The translations under genes were made by a program, and so were the position numbers. Below are positions 60,390 through 64,000 of a stretch of 64,000 nucleotides of DNA, in pieces. The stretch comes from Cytophagales bacterium Alg240-R148 (GTDB lineage: Bacteria; Bacteroidota; Bacteroidia; Cytophagales; Cyclobacteriaceae): NCBI GenBank assembly GCA_900537185.1, contig LS999831.1:1-64000 (forward strand). The letters are read 5' to 3'. Positions within the stretch are counted from its first letter, which is position 1. Each line of letters opens with the position of its first letter. The notes beneath the pieces are model-generated. The model did no database searches. It saw only the letters and a list, made by a program, of their open reading frames with translations, and had not been told where the DNA came from.

Positions 60390-62978
60390 ATGAGGTTTGT
60401 CTTATTTTTATTTATTCTTATTAGTACATTGGAGATACGTGCGCAAACCCCAAATACAAAAGAACAACTGACAGCACAACTTCTTACAGAAAGAGACAAA
60501 TTGGTTCGAGCCTCTATTTACAACCAACTTTGCACGGAGTATTGGCATTTGAATACAGACTCCGCTTCTATCTTTGCTGATTCTGCCTATAACAATGTTG
60601 CGCACCTGCCTACTTCTCCCACCAAAATTGATGCTTATCGGAACATTGGAATTGCCCAATACACCAAGGGCAACTACGACAGTGCTTTAGAGCTGTACAA
60701 CCATTGCATTGATTTGAGCACTTCAATCAATGCCCCACATACAGAAATCACCCACCTAATAATGACCTGCTACAAACGACAAGGCAACCTTTACAAGGCG
60801 ATTGAATATGGTGAAAAGCTCTTCGACAGTATGGCGTATGACGACGACGACTTTTTCCCTTTAGTTTTGTCCCTCACAGAATGTTACACAGAAACAGGAG
60901 AGGTATTAAAAGCTAAAAACCACCGAGACCTACTATACAACAACCCGGAAATTCTAAAAATACCGGAGTATGCTGGCAATTTCCAATTATTAAAAGCGGA
61001 CATCAATATTTTAGAAGAAGATTATTTAAAAGCGATAGAAAACATTGAGGCAGGACGAGAGATATTTGCCAACAATGCGGAGCCACTGGAAATAGCTAAA
61101 TCGCAAACTAAATTGGCCATTGTGCACAGCTTATTGGGCAACTACGAACTAGGAAGGGATTTGCTAAGGAACAATTTAGAAATCTACAAAGAGAGCCCAT
61201 ATTCTTTTGGTTTGGCCCAGACATACAAAGAATTAGGCAAGATTTATGTAGAAACTGGAAGTTTTGAAATATCGGCTGATTACTTTTTCAAAGCTTTATA
61301 CATTTACACAGAGCAAAATAACTTACTTGAAAAAAGTGACACCTACCAAAGCATTGGGTGGATTTACTATTTAAAAGGGGTCTATTATAAAGCCGAAGAA
61401 TACATTTTAAAATCGATTGAAATTACCAAACGAATTGGTGGCCAGCGATCGGAAGCAGCCAACTACCACAACCTTGGCATGATCAAATTGAAAATGGAAC
61501 AATACGACTCGGCTGTAGCGCTTATGAGCCAGGCCATTGAGATTAGAGAAGAGTTGAACTTAGCCAGCGAAATGTCTAAATCTTACTTCAGGCTGGGGAG
61601 TATATACGATGCACAAAATAAAAAAGACCTGGCTTTAATCTATTACTTAAGGGCTTTAAATATTCAAACAGAAACAGGAAACAAACTGGATTTGGCTATA
61701 ACTGAGAATGCACTGGGTGCTTATTACTCCAAAACTGGTATGTATGCAAGGGCCGAACAGTACTTCAATAACGCAAGGCAACAACTCATGGCCATGCAAT
61801 TAAAAAAATACCTGCTGGACAATTACATCTTGACCGCCCAACACTATAAAAGAAATAACCAGCCCAAGTTATCCAACGACTTTTACCAATCTTATTTTTT
61901 GTTACAAGATTCTCTAGATCATATACTACACGGGGTACAAATTCTTGAAATGGAATCCAAATATGAGATATTAGCAAAAGAAAAGGAAATTGAATTGCTA
62001 CAATTAGAAAACAGAGGAAAAGAACGGAATTTAAGTTTAAAAGAAGCCACCATTAGCAGTCAAAAACAAATGATATTAATCATTTCAGTTGTGGTTGCTT
62101 TGATATTGTTTTTATTGTTTACCACTACCCGCCTATTAAAACACAAAAACAGAAACAACAAAAAGCTCATCGGGCTAAACAAGAAAATAATAGACCAAAA
62201 AGAAGAATTGCAAGCCCAAGCAGATGACATTTCAAAGGCCTACGCGCAAATCACTTTATTAAATGAATCTTTAGAGTCTGAAGTACAAAAACAAACCGGA
62301 GAAATAATTGAACAGGGCAAGGAATTAGATACTTTTTTTTACCGTTTGTCTCATGACTTCCGAGGGCCTATCGCTACTTTTCAGGGGCTGGCCCAATTGG
62401 CCCATGCTTTAACAAAAGACCCTCAAATTTTGCAACTTTTTGACAAGGTAGACTCCACTGCGACCTATATGAATTCTTTAATTAAAAAATTAGAGATTGT
62501 AAGCCTCATAGCTTCAGAATCTGTTGCAGAATACACCGTGGACTGGTCGAACATTTTAGCCACAATACAATTAAAATACAAAACCTTAATTCAAGAAAAA
62601 AACATCCAAATAAAAGAAAAAACCACCCTCTCTCAACCAATCAAAAGCAATGCTGCTTTGCTTACCATCTGCTTGGAAAAAGTTATTGAAAATGCCATTT
62701 ACTTCTCAAAAGAAGGAGCAGACAGTTACATTGAAATCCGAATACAGGACAACGAAAAAACCTTCACCATAGAAATTGAAGACAATGGTCAGGGCATTCC
62801 CCCTGACCACCATCCCCATATTTTTGAAATGTTCTATAGGGCCAATGAGTTTTCCAAAGGCAACGGGCTCGGCCTTTACCTAGTTTCCAAAGCAACCCAA
62901 AAATTAAATGGCTCCGTTAGCTTTACTTCTTCTTTGGACCATGGCACCCACTTTGTATTCGAATTTCCTATGCATTAG
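60390..62978 (+). CDS. TPR-containing sensor histidine kinase
   Basis: An 862-residue membrane kinase. A signal peptide (MRFVLFLFILISTLEIRAQ) is followed by a periplasmic region of about 12 TPR units (about 40-500, for example YDSALELYNHCIDL, GSFEISADYFFKALYIY), a membrane helix (561-581), a coiled coil, and a HisKA/HATPase domain with H-box RLSHDFRGPIATFQG (His655), N-box CLEKVIENAIYFSKEGA, G1 DNGQGIP and G2 GNGLGLYLV. No receiver is fused, and no response regulator is adjacent. The signal sensed is unknown. Confidence 0.9.
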   Translation: MRFVLFLFILISTLEIRAQTPNTKEQLTAQLLTERDKLVRASIYNQLCTEYWHLNTDSASIFADSAYNNVAHLPTSPTKIDAYRNIGIAQYTKGNYDSALELYNHCIDLSTSINAPHTEITHLIMTCYKRQGNLYKAIEYGEKLFDSMAYDDDDFFPLVLSLTECYTETGEVLKAKNHRDLLYNNPEILKIPEYAGNFQLLKADINILEEDYLKAIENIEAGREIFANNAEPLEIAKSQTKLAIVHSLLGNYELGRDLLRNNLEIYKESPYSFGLAQTYKELGKIYVETGSFEISADYFFKALYIYTEQNNLLEKSDTYQSIGWIYYLKGVYYKAEEYILKSIEITKRIGGQRSEAANYHNLGMIKLKMEQYDSAVALMSQAIEIREELNLASEMSKSYFRLGSIYDAQNKKDLALIYYLRALNIQTETGNKLDLAITENALGAYYSKTGMYARAEQYFNNARQQLMAMQLKKYLLDNYILTAQHYKRNNQPKLSNDFYQSYFLLQDSLDHILHGVQILEMESKYEILAKEKEIELLQLENRGKERNLSLKEATISSQKQMILIISVVVALILFLLFTTTRLLKHKNRNNKKLIGLNKKIIDQKEELQAQADDISKAYAQITLLNESLESEVQKQTGEIIEQGKELDTFFYRLSHDFRGPIATFQGLAQLAHALTKDPQILQLFDKVDSTATYMNSLIKKLEIVSLIASESVAEYTVDWSNILATIQLKYKTLIQEKNIQIKEKTTLSQPIKSNAALLTICLEKVIENAIYFSKEGADSYIEIRIQDNEKTFTIEIEDNGQGIPPDHHPHIFEMFYRANEFSKGNGLGLYLVSKATQKLNGSVSFTSSLDHGTHFVFEFPMH

Positions 62979-64000
62979 TGTTTTAACAATCGCAGTACTT
63001 CCATTCCATCTGCCCAATATACTTTCACGTAATACACCCCTTTGGTTTGATTGGACATGTCCAGTCTTGGCTGCTTGGACTGTTGCACTAAACCGCCTGT
63101 ACTGTTGTAAATTTCCACTTTTCTAATAGTATGAGATGACTCTATTTGAACAGAACCAAAAGTCGGGTTCGGGTATACCATTGTGCTGGCTTCAAAGGTA
63201 GGCAACGTTGCATTCACAACCCCTCGGCCTTCACCAGCCAAAATTTTCTGGCCTGGATTTTCATTAAACCCATAATCGTGGACTACAAAATAAGCGCCAT
63301 CTGCATCCACCGTAACGGCAAACCACCCATACAGTGTTTGTCCTTCTGAATTCAAAAAATTAAACCCTATGTACCCAGATTTGCCCATCCATGGGGTATA
63401 TTGTGCATTGGCCAAGTGGTGTTCATCTGGATATTTTCCACCTGCTACCCAACTCGAGCTACCGTCAATTACATCTCCATAATTCAGCAGTTGAATATTC
63501 CGCGTCCCATCCAAACAAATTAATTCCTTTTCATAAGTCTCAAAACGCAAATAAAAGACTCCAGTTTTTTCTTCTATCCAAGCGCCATAATTTCCATTTT
63601 GTCCGCCTATATCAAATGGTTTCCAATTGTTGGTAGTCGTTGCTTTAATGTCTGCCACATCTACGTACTTAATTCCTTTTTCATCGTTAAAGTTGATGTT
63701 AAATTCCATCTCAGTTCTAAGAACATTCGTTACATCTAGGTTGGTTACACCATTTTTCAATGAAAACACAATACCTACGACATCGTCGAGGTTGTTGTGG
63801 TTGGCGGCGTTTCCAGTAATGCTCAGCTGACCAGTAGAGGCATCTTCTATTCTCACATTTAATTCAAGACCTTCTGGCACTTCGCTAATTTCATAATCAA
63901 CGCCTTTTTCCAATACCCCAGTTTTAACAAAAGACACCCCGTTATTCGTTGTCAATTCTATTATTTCTTGGATACTCCCATTGTTTTCCATCCCCTCATT
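62975..64000 (-). CDS. C-terminal part of a type IX secretion cargo protein (partial at right edge)
   Basis: At least 341 codons are open from the right edge to a stop at 62975, with no stop codon in frame at the edge, so the protein continues outside. The visible part has an Ig/cadherin-like module (residues about 1-95 of the visible frame), a second beta-rich module (YVDVADIKATTT... WVAGGKYPDEHH), and the T9SS sorting domain at the end: MVYPNPTFGSVQIESS ... VEIYNSTGGLVQQ ... KGVYYVKVYW ... RLLKH. The sorting domain directs translocation across the outer membrane by PorU/PorV. Its stop overlaps the kinase stop by 4 bases. Confidence 0.86.
   Translation of the reverse strand, partial: NEGMENNGSIQEIIELTTNNGVSFVKTGVLEKGVDYEISEVPEGLELNVRIEDASTGQLSITGNAANHNNLDDVVGIVFSLKNGVTNLDVTNVLRTEMEFNINFNDEKGIKYVDVADIKATTTNNWKPFDIGGQNGNYGAWIEEKTGVFYLRFETYEKELICLDGTRNIQLLNYGDVIDGSSSWVAGGKYPDEHHLANAQYTPWMGKSGYIGFNFLNSEGQTLYGWFAVTVDADGAYFVVHDYGFNENPGQKILAGEGRGVVNATLPTFEASTMVYPNPTFGSVQIESSHTIRKVEIYNSTGGLVQQSKQPRLDMSNQTKGVYYVKVYWADGMEVLRLLKH

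Noticed and set aside
1-64000. Search for tRNA genes, CRISPR arrays, insertion sequences, phage genes and replication origin.
   Set aside because: No transposase, integrase, repeat-spacer array, tRNA-like cloverleaf or DnaA-box cluster was apparent by reading; a dedicated scan would be needed to exclude small cases.

Overview
The window looks like a chromosomal piece of a marine-type Bacteroidota, most likely a member of the Cytophagales. The DNA is AT-rich. Start codons lack clear Shine-Dalgarno sequences. Many genes are preceded by the Bacteroidota promoter pattern (TTTG or TTG, 19-20 bases, then TAnnTTTG). The gene families are typical of the phylum: DUF2480, DUF4290, DUF4340, DUF3109, GldA/F/G, a BatA-like protein and a type IX secretion (T9SS) C-terminal domain. 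I see no insertion sequence, phage, CRISPR array or tRNA; this is core chromosome with a few lineage-specific twists.

Left edge (1-4.1 kb): bases 1-600 carry three tandem promoters, a perfect palindrome and a boxA-like site, all reading leftward. This is the leader of an rRNA operon whose 16S gene should start just outside the window. It is preceded by the leftward operon rpmH-rnpA-S41 protease-tsaB-DUF2480. rpmH (51 codons) is short but clear.

4.1-16.2 kb: an M61 peptidase, an active/inactive pair of M16 peptidases with a PfkB-type kinase, an EamA transporter plus SDR pair, a TRIC/UPF0126 channel, and a sulfide/persulfide module (ArsR regulator with an operator on its own promoter, CstB-like persulfide dioxygenase-rhodanese, thioredoxin).

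16.4-27.8 kb: ComB-like phosphatase; kdnB and kdnA (conversion of Kdo to 8-amino-Kdo); dnaN; a nitrilase; the gldA-gldF-gldG-DUF4340 operon; and an M48 protease.

27.9-40.9 kb: thrA-thrB-thrC, preceded by a 41-residue Thr/Ile-rich leader peptide and a terminator-like structure, so probably under ribosome-mediated attenuation. Then a secreted two-module protein, the operon uvrD/pcrA-DUF4290-murA-lipoprotein (MurA has Asp in place of the catalytic Cys), and an outer-membrane barrel protein.

40.9-52.8 kb: the fatty-acid/translation cluster yceD-rpmF-plsX-fabH-efp-accB-accC; terB-like; pdxA divergent from rsmA-mgtE-hydroxyacid dehydrogenase-pentapeptide protein; greA with a leader hairpin; a HIT protein.

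52.8-64 kb: a Kdo synthesis locus (kdsB, kdsA, an aldolase-CBS fusion, a KdsC-like phosphatase). The fusion carries the CBS pair typical of the arabinose-5-phosphate isomerase KdsD, but joined to a transaldolase/FSA-like barrel instead of a SIS domain; this is the most novel feature I see. Next come a dihydroorotase homologue that has lost its metal ligands, a BatA-like membrane protein, an ExbD protein, a TPR histidine kinase, and the C-terminal part of a T9SS cargo protein running off the right edge. The kds locus and the distant kdnAB pair together would supply CMP-8-amino-Kdo for lipopolysaccharide.
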